Shown here piece by piece: positions 24,565 through 34,351 of a stretch of DNA of 64,000 bases. Position numbers and translations under genes: made by a program. Within the stretch, counting starts at the first letter, position 1, and each line of letters starts with the position of its first letter. Source of the DNA: Gautieria morchelliformis (Eukaryota; Basidiomycota; Agaricomycetes; Gomphales; Gomphaceae); NCBI GenBank assembly GCA_015179125.1, contig WHVA01000144.1:124001-188000 (forward strand), read 5' to 3'. Under the pieces are notes generated by a model, which ran no database searches, was not told where the DNA came from, and saw nothing but the letters and a program-made list of their open reading frames with translations.

Positions 24565-24897
24565 CTACCTGTCTGTTCTACGATCCCCTCTGTAACCTGA
24601 TGGGTATACGCCATCCTTTATGGCACATTGGGTGATTTCCCACATATGTAAATTTTCTTTATGATACCTCGCTAACTGAAACCTCCTTACTAAAGGATTT
24701 TCAATCTCTGAAGGGAGAGAGTCAGGGACTGGGGCAGCAGCCGCTGCCGCTACAATGTCATAACAGGTTGGCAGCATGGCCTTGGACCAGGCCACTAGAC
24801 TGTGTGGCGGTATTGTAGGAATATAGCGAGCGCTAGAAGCTACTAGAAGCTCGCACGTGTAAGGAACAAACATGTGATAGCCCTCACGTGATGCCAC
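24565..24897 (-). pseudogene. Gene fragment shared with 59500-59635
   Basis: The minus strand encodes a 110-residue stretch including DIVAAAAAAPVPDSLPSEIE followed by NPLVRRFQ. The plus strand at 59500-59635 encodes DIVVAAAAASVPNSIPSESE followed by NSLVRKFQ, so the same unknown coding fragment occurs twice. Its spread suggests a transposon-borne or multi-copy gene. No catalytic motif is visible. Confidence 0.45.
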
Positions 24898-24904
24898 AAC
24901 TCTT

Positions 24905-25260
24905 TATGAGCTCTTTCAAGTAAAGTGAGTGTCTTGCCTTATTGCAAGACGTTTCTTTTATTTGCCTAATTTTACCATCTAAAGAACGAGGAATTAAAAA
25001 TATTCCAAGTCTGTATCGTCTTCCTCAGTCATTTGACCATGCTCATTCACGCAAACACTGAGGTAAGACAAGTTAGTTAGTTTTCATTTCTCTTTACCTA
25101 CCTGTACAAAACAGTCTCTTGTACTAGGTAAATCATATAGTCATTTGACCACACTCATGCCCGCAAACACTGCGTCTCTTGTACTAGCTATGCTATCTTT
25201 ACAGGTATAGAGTCACTTTAGTGAGTACTTCAGTTTCCAGGTTACTAGTTTAGGGCCCGC
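24905..25260. repeat. LTR-like repeat with CTTCCTCAGT...ACTGAGGTAAGAC block
   Basis: A block at 25020-25075 resembles the middle of the hAT MITE near 12840-12890. The 25-40 bp CATTTGACCAYRCTCAT...CGCAAACACTG unit occurs twice here (25027 and 25141). It looks like the end of an LTR-type repeat; borders are not resolved. Confidence 0.4.
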
Positions 25261-25465
25261 GAAGGGGCTGGCCGAAATCCAAATCCAAATCATGCACAAA
25301 TCCTAAATCACCTCCTGGAGGTGATTTCAGGATTTGGATGGATTTTCCCTCCAAATCCATTTCTCAAATCCCCATCAAATCCCCTCCAAATCCTCTACTG
25401 TGATCAGCCCTATTGTCCGAGTCACTGTCGTTAGAGTCGGCAGGCCTCGGCACGGGGTCCATCAC

Positions 25466-26229
25466 ACCGCATGGGACTAGTTTGAATCTGGTAGATCGAA
25501 TGATATCTTGCTCTATGCTGGTCACATAGGGCTCATGCATGCCAGTTGTGTGGCTTTGCAGGAGAGGGGCTGGATAGGTGTTAGGCTATGAGGTAGTTAT
25601 GCTCATGATACGGTCAAACATGCAATTTCAGGCTCGTCAGGCATACATGCCAAGCAAGGCACCATCGCAAGAGATGCTGGCACATCGAGTATATAACCAC
25701 GTCTGTGACGCGAGGTTATTCGTTCTGTGGTACTTAAACGCACATCAGCCTGAACCAAGGGTCACATACAGATCATTCTGAGCAACAAATGGCTGCTATA
25801 ATCCGTAGAGGAAACTAGGGCCAGGGAAGCATGGACAGTTCTGCGGTGAGGTTCTCATGCTGTACTAAGGAACATCATGGTTTTCTTGGACTTGTACCGG
25901 CCTGGTATTATCAAGCCAGGCGAGGCCAGCCCAGGCTGAATGGAGTAATGATGGGTCAAGATGGGTGACTGCAATGAGCACAACGATAGAATCAAGGGAT
26001 CCAAGGGGATGGGATCATGACGATACGAACTATCAAAATAAAACGAAACCCTGTTCTGCTCTGCTGCTGATTGGCTGTATCATTATGAATTTGCTGTATC
26101 AGTTTTTTTTCATCATTTTATATGACCTCAGGGAGTCCTATGGTGGTCGCTACACTCAAGGTACGTATGGATTGGGTGGGCCTTCCTCGTCACTCCCTGA
26201 GGGGCAGCTGCACTGACGACGGTCCTACT
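25466..26229. other. No recognisable gene
   Basis: Sequence beyond the right edge of segmental duplication copy 1. Short open frames at 25578-25781 and 25965-26216 have no recognisable content. Confidence 0.45.
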
Positions 26230-27512
26230 TATCATGACGCGTTTATTTCCCATACTCAGATGCCCTGTTTTCCCATTTCTCACTCCACCTCCGTGTTCGT
26301 TCCGATCGCCCTCGCCATGTTCAGCAACCAATCCCCACTGTTTGCACCATTTACCATAGCCATGCTGCCAAAGCACGATCGACTTCTTTGGACTGACTTG
26401 GCAGTCATCGCTGAGCCTATCACCTCCTCTGCTCAACCCTCTTTCGATGATGTTCCTATGATCGGATTGTCATGACGTGTGTATTTCCTACACCTTGCTA
26501 CCCCCATTTCCCCTTTCGCCACTTCTCCTCTGTGTTCGCTCGGCTTCGCCCTCCACCTTGACCACTCCTGCCCTATGTCATCTCCGTCCCTATGTCATCT
26601 CCGTTGGCCCTTCCCCGCATTTCGCTGAACAGCCACTCGCTGCTCGCATCATTCACCAGCAGGCACACCATCAAATCACGATCGATATCCCTACCCGGCA
26701 TGATGGATCGTCAGTAGCTCCATCAGCTTCTCGGTCCAACCCCCTTTTGGTGTTCATATGAGCAGGGTACGCTCGCAGGACGTCCTACCTGTAGGTCATG
26801 TGGGATCAACCCAGCAGATGAAGAACCCATGCAGGGCAGTGTATATGCAGGCCCCAAGACATGATTTCATACATAGGTGCCTTCGCCACCTTTACTCTCC
26901 ATCATTTCATGTTCGCACTCTTCTCTCACTCTATTGTATGTTTATTCCATCTACTTAGTATCATGACTGCGCACCCCTATCCAACCCTGACTCACGACGG
27001 CCTCTTTCCCATTCACTGATACCTTACAAGCATTCGATATAAGTAGTTTACATTCGCATGTATATTCCCCAGTTCAATTATCATACATCGTCCATCTTGT
27101 GCAAACTTGACCTCGCTGTGATCATCATCTTAAGCCCTCTCTTGGAGATTTCTATCTTCGACCAACAGAGGACTTAGGCATCACTGGTGAGTTCTCATAC
27201 TTCATCTTCGTTACCTTAGCCTTCGAACTATTTTCTGTGCTGGTGGCGAAGGGCTCCGAAGGAGCACCTTCACCGGCGAAGGGATTGTCGCTACTTAGAC
27301 AGCCTTACACCTTGCACGTTATATCATCAAGTGCCATGGGCCATTTTGCTGCGACTGTAGATAGGGCAAGCCCCGTTCGGGCAACCCTCTTATCTTGTGA
27401 ACATTCATTGGTTCACATATTCGCCGAACGGCATAACTATTCGCACAAGTTATTCGGGCATTTGCTGTGTTCACTAATACACGATACTAACGCCTAAAAA
27501 CCAATCTTGACA
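26230..27512 (+). mobile_element. Solo LTR, family A (complete copy)
   Basis: Bounded by CTACT at 26225-26229 and again at 27513-27517, a 5 bp target duplication. It starts TATCATGACGCG (TG changed to TA) and ends CCAATCTTGACA. The first about 238 bp (26230-26467) is a diverged tandem copy of the next module, which starts TGTCATGACGTG at 26468, so the LTR carries a duplicated 5' module. Related copies lie at 1-619, 38012-38989 and 49564-51875. Confidence 0.85.
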
Positions 27513-27870
27513 CTACTCCCCTGTCGGCCGGGTCTCCTTGAGGCCATTTGCCGCCCCACCCTCTCATGAAGTAAGGCAGTCTCTCTCTCCTATTTGTCAA
27601 GAACATGTGATATGTCTAACATTGTAAGTGCTTGGCCACCTGAGGGAGTCTGCATGACATGTGAGAGTGCCACAGCTGAAAAGAAATAAAAGAGGAAAGC
27701 CCATGACATGGTGCCATGCCACCTTGGCCATCATTGTGGGCCTGATCCTTCCATACCCACCACGCCGAGCCTATCCATGTCATTGCTCAAGGTATTGGTG
27801 TGGGTGTAATGGTGTGGGACCATTGCTTTGCTCTGAGCCACTAGTGTCTGCCTGATAGATAGTCTTGTCA
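27513..27870. other. No recognisable gene
   Basis: Lies downstream (3' side) of the minus-strand LINE relic and may be its 3' untranslated region; no poly(A)/poly(T) tract is seen. Confidence 0.4.
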
Positions 27871-29023
27871 TTAATGAGGCATATGATAAGTGACATCACC
27901 GAAGACTCCAGCCAGCTGTTTTGTAGCAGCCACATAGCATAGCAGCACTGCCATTCCCTTTTTGCTCCCCAGGAGCACTTTTGCTGACGTTGCTTTGCTG
28001 CCCAACTTCCTTCTCAGCCTGGGTCTGGCATGCTCATGTGCACAGCAGTCAAACAGGTAATGGTGCACAGTTTCGTCCGCTCATCTGCACATTGGACAGA
28101 CAGGCGAGGCCACCTTGATCTGGTGGAGGTGACTGTTGAGTGGGACATGTCCCACCCGAAGCTGTGTGACTAGACTTGTCTGAGCACAGGTGAACTCCAT
28201 CATCACTTCATTGTACTTCCCAGAGGGAATGGCATTGTCAATTTTAACCAGTCTGGTGTACCTGGGCAAGGCTTCCCAGCGCCTCTTCCACTCTTGTCTG
28301 AGGTCCACTTTAAAGTGTTTTTGTGCAGCAGCTATGCTGTGCGGTAGTGGCCTCCCATGCAAGTAGACTGGCGACTCACCTTCCTGGCTGCTGCTGCCCC
28401 GATGCTTCCTTCACTTCTGGATCTGCTGCCTCATTACCCCCCACCCAATCATGTACTGATATGCATGCAATCCTAAGCCTGAGCTTGCACTGTCACGTCA
28501 ACCTGGTCGCTGTGTTGGCCATACTATTGGCTCATTCCACGATATACTGGGCTAGCCTGGGTTTTACATGGACTACTGACTGTATGACCGCCTGGTTGTC
28601 CAGCAGGATGGTTGCTGACCGAGCATCCTTTCCCTTTGACAGGAGCTCCAGCGCCAGGGTCAATCCAACCGCTTCGGCCTCATACATTGTGTGATCAGCC
28701 AGTGAGCCTAGGTGGTATCTTAGCGCTGCTATCCTTCTCCCTCCCCTGTACAACACTGCAAGCCCCCCCCCTGCCTCTCCCTCTGCACCGGAGCCATCCA
28801 CATATATCTTCACATCCACACCATCATCTCTGTCCCCATCCTCGGAGGCCTCCCTGCTCTCTGCAATTTCCATGCCAAAGAACTGGGAGGCGTCTGGCTG
28901 TTGCAGAAAGGGGAGGATCGACTCGTAGTTGTCCAGCACAAGGCCAAAGCTGTGGAGTAGAAGGTGCAGAGGGGAGGGGTACTGTCTGTCATAAAAGGGT
29001 GCTAGTAAGCTCATAACTGCCAC
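27871..29023 (-). pseudogene. LINE relic 1: RNase H and C-terminal domain
   Basis: C-terminal end of a non-LTR retrotransposon pol. The RNase H domain starts near 28810 (KIYVDGSGAEGEAGGGLAVL), with a MYEAEAVGL motif and LLDNQAVIQS, and a degraded GHDWVGGNEAAD segment near 28430. The C-terminal zinc-finger region follows (CPMCR, then DETVHHYLFDC, near 28050-28090). A TGA splits CPMCR from ADETV, and stops and frameshifts lie between 28360 and 28530. Reverse transcriptase is absent, so the copy is 5'-truncated and dead. It resembles the relic at 55800-56720 in layout. Confidence 0.85.
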
Positions 29024-29245
29024 TACACACCCAGACGAAATATCCCATCACCGCATATACCCTATCCCACGCTGCATACTCACCCCCACATGAATAAACC
29101 AAGCCCACCTGAGCCCACACATGTCCGCACGACACACCTCGACAATTCCATCGCCCCGCAGGCATGAGCCTGATCCAGTACCCACGGATCCATCCCAACC
29201 CGAGACGATGCCCGAGTCCGAGGCATGCTGATCCACGGAGTGATC
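29024..29245. repeat. LTR family C, left part (split by the gypsy element)
   Basis: The segment before the gypsy insertion ends GCATGCTGATCCACGGAG-TGATC. The same words occur at 40520-40555 in an uninterrupted repeat (40284-40952). The right part continues after the gypsy element at 37555. The outer left border is uncertain. Confidence 0.45.
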
Positions 29246-29459
29246 TGTAAAGATGTCGATCTTAGGACCTTGTATCACAAGGGCACTGCAGAACTTGACC
29301 AATGAGTGGTATTCTGAATGCTATGTAGTGACAGGTAAGAGTAAGATGCGATGGGAACCGCTGGCCGGTTCCCACGCATAAACTATACAGTGGGTCCCTA
29401 AGGGGCCCACTGGGATTATGTAATAACTAATGTACATGTAGATACACAGGTTATTTACA
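29246..29459 (-). repeat. Gypsy 3' LTR
   Basis: 214 bp, TGTAAAGATG...GGTTATTTACA in plus orientation. It is nearly identical to the two halves of the 5' LTR at 36671-36765 and 37431-37554 once the nested insertion is removed. The closeness of the two LTRs indicates a young insertion. Confidence 0.95.
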
Positions 29460-29474
29460 CCCTCCCCCTCTATA
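29460..29474 (-). other. Polypurine tract
   Basis: On the minus strand TATAGAGGGGGAGGG directly abuts the start of the 3' LTR, the position and composition of a plus-strand priming polypurine tract. Confidence 0.85.
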
Positions 29475-29495
29475 GATAACTATAGGGGTTGACTA

Positions 29496-30149
29496 CTACT
29501 CATAGAGGTCGTCCATGAGGGAATCCTCCAGAGTGGCCGATACGACGACGTCGTCGTCGTACGGGGCCGGAGGAGCACGTGACTCCTCCGGGGGCATCTC
29601 TGTGTCGTCGGTGGTGATTGGGGGAGGCTGGTCAGCCTCACCACTGGTGACGGTCTCCGCTTGGGCGCTGGGGCCCGTGTCCTCGTGGAGCATAGCCTCG
29701 ACGGCCGGGTCCTCCATTTGAGGAGGGGGCCGGAAGCGCGCCAGCTCTCGGTCGAGCTGAGCGTGAGTGAGGGGTCGTGGCACTGCGGCCCTCACATGGC
29801 TGGTCTCGATGACCTTTTGTTGGCCCTCACGGGCAGTGGCGCTGAATGCCGCGCCGGTGATGCTGCGCTGAACGTAATGTTCAATGCGCGCTGCTCGCTC
29901 GCGAGTGACCCCCACGTAGCGGGCCAACCATCTCGCAATCTCCGCGAGTGGGATGTCGGGGCCGGCTCGGCCCTCCACAGGGAATGGGCCCGTGATTGAG
30001 AGCCGCAGGGTTGTGCTCTGAGGCATCAGCACTTCCCTGGCGTCGACGAGGCTCGACCATTGGTCAGTCGAACCGAAGAGGTCGAGTAGTCTCGCCCTGA
30101 GTGGTGATGCGACCCCTTTGACCCGGGGTGCAAGGGCCTTCAACCACAT
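29496..30149 (-). CDS. Gypsy extra 3' ORF, C-terminal part
   Basis: A 217-codon frame that starts ATG at 30149, overlapping the stop of the preceding frame (the run ATGTGGTTGA holds both). It has a RYVGVTRERAARIEHYV helical segment and a very acidic C-terminus (YDDDVVVSATLEDSLMDDLY). Frame phase suggests it may be the tail of one long protein begun at 31483 and separated by a single-base change, or a genuinely coupled second ORF. No known domain is recognised. It is the last coding before the polypurine tract. Confidence 0.65.
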   Translation of the reverse strand: MWLKALAPRVKGVASPLRARLLDLFGSTDQWSSLVDAREVLMPQSTTLRLSITGPFPVEGRAGPDIPLAEIARWLARYVGVTRERAARIEHYVQRSITGAAFSATAREGQQKVIETSHVRAAVPRPLTHAQLDRELARFRPPPQMEDPAVEAMLHEDTGPSAQAETVTSGEADQPPPITTDDTEMPPEESRAPPAPYDDDVVVSATLEDSLMDDLYE

Positions 30150-31483
30150 CCAGACGTCCTATCGTCTAGGTTGAAGGTGCCATCTGCGTTGTCACGGATG
30201 GCGGATGGAATTCCCTCAGGGTTGTGTATCCAACCCTTCAGGATGGCCGCGATATCGTGCGGAGTACCGCCTGCTATCACGAGACAATCCCTTTTGGGAT
30301 TGCGAGCGCGTTGTTCGGGCTCGATACGTTTGAATACGCCGATCATCTCGTGCGTACGCGCGATCTGCGGCGTTTCTTTTGCCCGTGCTATGAGTTCGAC
30401 GAAGCGGGGTTTGTCGAGCGGGCAGACGTCGTACCATTGGGTACGACGTTGTTGGGCCTTTCCTACCGGTCGTGGTAGGAGGCCCGTCTCGGAGATTGGT
30501 GGATCTCTGAGTGGGATGACCCTTCCCTCCCCCGGGTAGGGAGGATAAGCTGACTCAACTGTCCCCGTCGGTGGCGGTAGGGCCACGCCAGGCCCGATGT
30601 ACTGGGCCTCGACCTGAGCTATCCGCCGCTGAAGGGCGGGGTCGTGGATGGTGTGCGACGATGACGCCGCCAGGTAAGCGCTGATTGCGCTTTCCTTCGC
30701 AATGGCTAGCCCATTGACGTTGTGGATGGGACCGCGCAATTTCTTGCGCTTCTTCTTTGGCTGCTCTGCCAGCCGCTGTGCCCGTTTGGGGTCGTATGCC
30801 TTCCAGACGGCGAGTCGGAGTCCCATCCATCAGGGACGCCATACGCAGAGTCGGAAGGTGCGCTCTGCCCTTCCGTTGTTGTCGTGGTCGGCGTCGGCGC
30901 CGACAATCGGGACGCGAGCCCCGACGTTGCACGCGCCGGCAACGGCGCCGTCGTGCGAGGTGAAGATGGCCCGGCCACTGGTCTGTGGCTGGGTCATGTT
31001 GCGGCCTTTTTGAGGCAGCGTGGACCAGGGTAACCTGGAGCTGGGCTGCACTCAGCTGTTGCTCCAGCTCCTTGATCCTGGCGCACTCGGTCGCGAGCGC
31101 GTCGTCGCGGTCCTCGACCGCGCGTTCTAGCTCCTTGACCTCTTTTTTGAGGTCGTGGACGTCCCGGAGGGGCTCCTCTCGCGCGTGATGCGCGATGCCC
31201 CTTGGGAGCCATCCCCACGCTGCATCGACGGCGTCGCCGATGTCTTCGTCCCGCAGTTTGACCTTGCGGGTGCCTGTCGCTGCCCTTAGGTGCACGGCAT
31301 AGTCCGCGCACGTCGCGCAATCGTCCGGGTGGACGATGGCGAGGGCGTCCTCCCATCCCACGATAGTCCATGCTCCTGGTCTACCGGAGCATGGAGAATG
31401 TCCGCGGCCCCTTGTCTCGGGGCCGTTGTTCGCGTTGTGGACGTTGACGGGTCAACGTCCATCCCATCTTTGGGGGGCATCAT
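30140..31483 (-). CDS. Gypsy extra 3' ORF, N-terminal and middle part (frame-broken)
   Basis: Starts MMPPKDGMDVDPSTS at 31483, about 120 bp after the integrase stop. Three collinear frames follow: one to about 31380, one holding HPDDCATCADYAVHLR (CxxC) and a coiled coil (KKEVKELERAVEDRDD...), and from about 31040 a third with SGRAIFTSHDGAVAG, KKKRKKLRG (basic, nuclear-signal-like) and AIFKG-like motifs to 30140. The shift near 31040 lies in an AAAAAGG run, and a TGA at 30827-30829 interrupts the third frame. Ty3/gypsy elements normally end at integrase, so this is an accessory region; its function is unknown. Confidence 0.6.
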
Positions 31484-31606
31484 CTTTGTGGGTAGATGAT
31501 GGTGGTGGTAGCTTCCAAGAAGCGATGTGCCCTCGGAAAGATCCGAGGTGAAAATTTAACCGCGCCGTGGCCGGCGCATCACGTGGTCTGCACGTGACAG
31601 ACACAT

Positions 31607-33331
31607 CTAGCGGCATCTGGGGAGGTCGCGTGGCTTGCCCACCCCCCGAAGCTCTAAGTAGCTATCCAGGGCTTCCAGGTCCTTGCAGGACGACATGGGT
31701 TCCCATGTCACATCACCTAGGGTCCAATGGACCTGGAATTCCAGGTCCGTCGAGTTTATCCATCGATGTGCGATAATCTCGTCGACGAGCCACTCCTCGT
31801 CGTCATTTGCTCCAAAGTCATAAAATGACTTGGCCTCACGACGAGGGAACAATTCGTCATTGTTAGCCTCGTATCGCCATACGAGGCTGGAATGGAAAAC
31901 CGGTGAAATGCAATGGCTTTTCAGCTCGTCGGGAAGATCGAGGGTCACCGTCGAGGCATCGTTGTGAGCCTCGACGACGCGGTACGGTCCGATGTACCGG
32001 GGGACTAGTTTTCTGGCTCTTCCTTTCGGGAGAGTTAAGTTTTGTGTCGAGAGGTAGACGCGGTCGTTGGCCGCGTATCTGTCGCTCGCCATACGTTTCT
32101 TATTTGCGTGAAACGTTTGCGTCACTCGATGCTCTATGATTGCATCGTGTGCCGCCATCAGGTTCCATTTTGCCTGATGTGCGAACCGGGCCACCCCTTT
32201 GAACGGGGTGTCCGCGTCTATGGGGAGGTCTATCCGCGGCATATAGCCGTGGTTCAGCTCGAAAGGTGCGAACCCTGTGGTCACACTGACGTTGCTGTTG
32301 AGGGCGACCTCAACCATTGGGCATTTCACTGCCCAATCCTTTTGATAGTCTCTAACGACCGCGCGCAATATCTGGCCGATCGAGCGGTTTGCCCGCTCGG
32401 TTGCTCCATCCGTTTGTGGATGGAAGGCAGTTGACATGAGGAGCTTAGTCCCCATGAGTCGCTGGAGTTCACGCCAGAAGATCGACGTGAACTTTGAGTC
32501 TCTGTCCGATACGATGGAGTCGGGAACTCCGTGTAGTCGGATGATCTCCTTCAGAAACAGCCAGGCTACTCCCTTGGCTGACACGCTCGTCGTGGTTGGC
32601 ATGAGGTGTACGAGCGACGTTAGTCGGTCGATGACTACCATCAGGTAGTCGCAGTCGTTAGATCTGGGCAGGGGGCCCATGAAGTCGATGCCAATCGACT
32701 GCCACGGCCTATCCGGAATGGGTAGGCTGTGTAGTAGGCCTTTGGGCCGTTGTGGCCCAGTTTTCGTCATCTGACACTTCGCGCACGATGTGCAGAACGC
32801 CTCTATGTCTGGGCTCATGCCCGGCCACCAATATGCCCTTCGAATGTAGTTCGAAGTCTTTAGATGGCCGTAGTGGCCGACTATCTGATGTGCCCGATCG
32901 ATGATAATTTTGATCAGCCTCCTTCCCCCTTGAAGAACAGAGCGGGGGACGGCAATGATGTCTCTCTTGAGCTGATTCTTAGTCCATAACAGCCCGTCCC
33001 GGATTCCGAATCTCGGGTGCGCGTCTGGGTGCGCCATGATCTTTGTGAACATGGTGTCCCTATAGTACGCGTCTTGTAGGACCTTAGACAGGTCTACGCC
33101 TTGCTCGACGATCTGGCGCAGGGGGATCTCCCGCAATGGCGGGAGTTCTAATGGAATTCCACTGACTAGGTCAGTGATTCTTTCCATCCATTCCTCGCGG
33201 AGGCGAGGAAGGTCATCATCCGTGAGGATGATGGTAACGGTTGGCTTAGAAGCCGTTAGGCGCTGTTGGCGTCTATTAGGTCCCGCGGCGCACGGGCCCG
33301 CTTTCCTCTGTCCCATCGTTCTCACCGTCAC
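31607..33331 (-). CDS. Gypsy integrase with chromodomain (RT-deleted pol)
   Basis: 574 codons. Residues 40-70 (LREEW...LPPLREI) are the segment that normally precedes reverse transcriptase. Immediately after, residues 71-130 already correspond to the region before integrase (FGIRDGLLW). Then come the HHCC zinc finger (HQIVGHYGHLKT... CTSCAKCQ, about 147-190), the DDE catalytic core (IDFMGPL, VSDRDSKF, QTDGATERANR), a GPYRVVEA domain and a C-terminal chromodomain (WLVDEIIAHRW... VHWTLGDVTWEP, about 505-560) that would guide integration to marked chromatin. RT and RNase H are missing without breaking the frame. The integrase itself looks intact. Confidence 0.92.
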   Translation of the reverse strand: MTVRTMGQRKAGPCAAGPNRRQQRLTASKPTVTIILTDDDLPRLREEWMERITDLVSGIPLELPPLREIPLRQIVEQGVDLSKVLQDAYYRDTMFTKIMAHPDAHPRFGIRDGLLWTKNQLKRDIIAVPRSVLQGGRRLIKIIIDRAHQIVGHYGHLKTSNYIRRAYWWPGMSPDIEAFCTSCAKCQMTKTGPQRPKGLLHSLPIPDRPWQSIGIDFMGPLPRSNDCDYLMVVIDRLTSLVHLMPTTTSVSAKGVAWLFLKEIIRLHGVPDSIVSDRDSKFTSIFWRELQRLMGTKLLMSTAFHPQTDGATERANRSIGQILRAVVRDYQKDWAVKCPMVEVALNSNVSVTTGFAPFELNHGYMPRIDLPIDADTPFKGVARFAHQAKWNLMAAHDAIIEHRVTQTFHANKKRMASDRYAANDRVYLSTQNLTLPKGRARKLVPRYIGPYRVVEAHNDASTVTLDLPDELKSHCISPVFHSSLVWRYEANNDELFPRREAKSFYDFGANDDEEWLVDEIIAHRWINSTDLEFQVHWTLGDVTWEPMSSCKDLEALDSYLELRGVGKPRDLPRCR

Positions 33332-33403
33332 GTGAGAGCGTCTCTCCCTATGACTGTAGGGTGAGGTTGAGGACGAGTCGTTCCGCGACTCGTCCTCCTG
33401 GCT

Positions 33404-34351
33404 TCAATGAGCCGGGTTCGGCGTCGGCGCTTGGGTGATCCTGCTCACCCGTGGCTCTTTGTCCTCGTTCTTCGAGTCGTCGTTGTTGAACGAGACCTTG
33501 CCCGTAGGGATCACTTCATTTCCCTTGCGGATCGTCCCTGGGCTTGAGAAGTCCAGGGTTATGCCGAATCTCCTTAGGAACGGTGTCCCTAAGATCACGT
33601 TGTAATATTCGACGTTTGCCACCTCGAAGTATTCATCGTATGTCCCGCGACCAAACTTGATGGTCGTGTTCGTTCCATAGTTGATCATGGAACGGCTGCC
33701 TATGCAGGCTAGCTGCAGCGCGATTGGTTGCTCCAGGGAGAATGTCTTCATCCCTGTAGCTCGCGTGAATTCGGGGGACAGCAGTACCCCTTCGCTGCCG
33801 CTATCTAGCAGGCAGTGGGCTTTTACGCCATTTATTTCCCAGTACCCTGATAGGGTACGGTTCTCACTACGCGGACATGTTGGCCGCGTTCTGTGCTTAC
33901 TTCGGTGGTGATACACCGGCTCGGCCGCCTTGTCTGGCGTGACCGATGTGCGAGCCACCATGACCTTCGTGGCGGTTTCGTCTTCCAGCGCAAATCTGAT
34001 CGCGCTGGACCTATAGGTGGTATCTTCCACCTCTTCATCCCATTCATAGTATTGGGACGGCTCGGGGTCCCACTCTTCAGCGGGCGTGTCTCCGTTATCC
34101 GGAGTGTCGTTGGGTTGGGGATCACCCTCCCCCTCTTCATCGATTTGTTGAAGAGAGTTTTGATAGGGATCCGTCTCCGGATCCTCGGCCTCACCGTCGT
34201 GCCTCACGGCCGCTGTCTTTATACCGGACCTAAGCCGGGGGCATTCAGCCTTCTTGTGGCCAGGTTGGCCGCACTCAAAGCATGTGGCGTTGCTTTGGCT
34301 GCCGCTGGGCCTGTCATTAGGCCGGCCCGACGTTTTCGTCGGTGGGGCAGG
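33404..34351 (-). CDS. Gypsy zinc knuckle and aspartic protease
   Basis: This frame continues the gag frame beyond the TGA at 34352-34354; the first ATG is at 34207. The zinc knuckle CFECGQPGHKKAEC (CX2CX4HX4C) lies upstream of that ATG near 34235-34280, so protein must be made by reading through the stop or the stop is a mutation (CGA to TGA). The retroviral-type protease has the active-site LLDSGSEG near 33800 and ILGTPFLRRFG near 33570. It would mature Gag and Pol. The frame ends TGA at 33404-33406, 73 bp before the integrase ATG. Confidence 0.88.
   Translation of the reverse strand, partial: PAPPTKTSGRPNDRPSGSQSNATCFECGQPGHKKAECPRLRSGIKTAAVRHDGEAEDPETDPYQNSLQQIDEEGEGDPQPNDTPDNGDTPAEEWDPEPSQYYEWDEEVEDTTYRSSAIRFALEDETATKVMVARTSVTPDKAAEPVYHHRSKHRTRPTCPRSENRTLSGYWEINGVKAHCLLDSGSEGVLLSPEFTRATGMKTFSLEQPIALQLACIGSRSMINYGTNTTIKFGRGTYDEYFEVANVEYYNVILGTPFLRRFGITLDFSSPGTIRKGNEVIPTGKVSFNNDDSKNEDKEPRVSRITQAPTPNPAH

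Larger units (their letters stand above)
20050..25413. mobile_element. 5.4 kb TIR element inserted in duplication copy 1
   Basis: The left end AGGGCTGAACACAGTAGAGG is an inverted repeat of the right end CCTCTACTGTGATCAGCCCT (one mismatch), extending into GGATTTG-rich subterminal sequence on both sides. Copy 2 gives the empty site GGCATTGTCCGAG at about 58627; here it is GGC-ATT-[element]-ATT-GTCC, a 3 bp ATT duplication. Three-base TSDs suit PIF/Harbinger or CACTA types. No transposase is recognisable inside; the interior holds a solo LTR (20189-20914) and other repeat or gene fragments, so it may be a non-autonomous carrier. Confidence 0.75.
13705..25465. repeat. Segmental duplication, copy 1
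   Basis: From 13705 this region is collinear and highly similar to 44045-58690: DUF6533 gene, unknown minus-strand genes, manganese peroxidase and flanks. Differences are mostly clean insertions. Copy 1 alone has 18462-19198 (LTR-like) and 20050-25413 (TIR element), and it lacks about 1.5 kb present in copy 2 at 45223-46740. Homology ends near 25465. Removing the insertions leaves about 5.7 kb of shared sequence. Confidence 0.9.
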
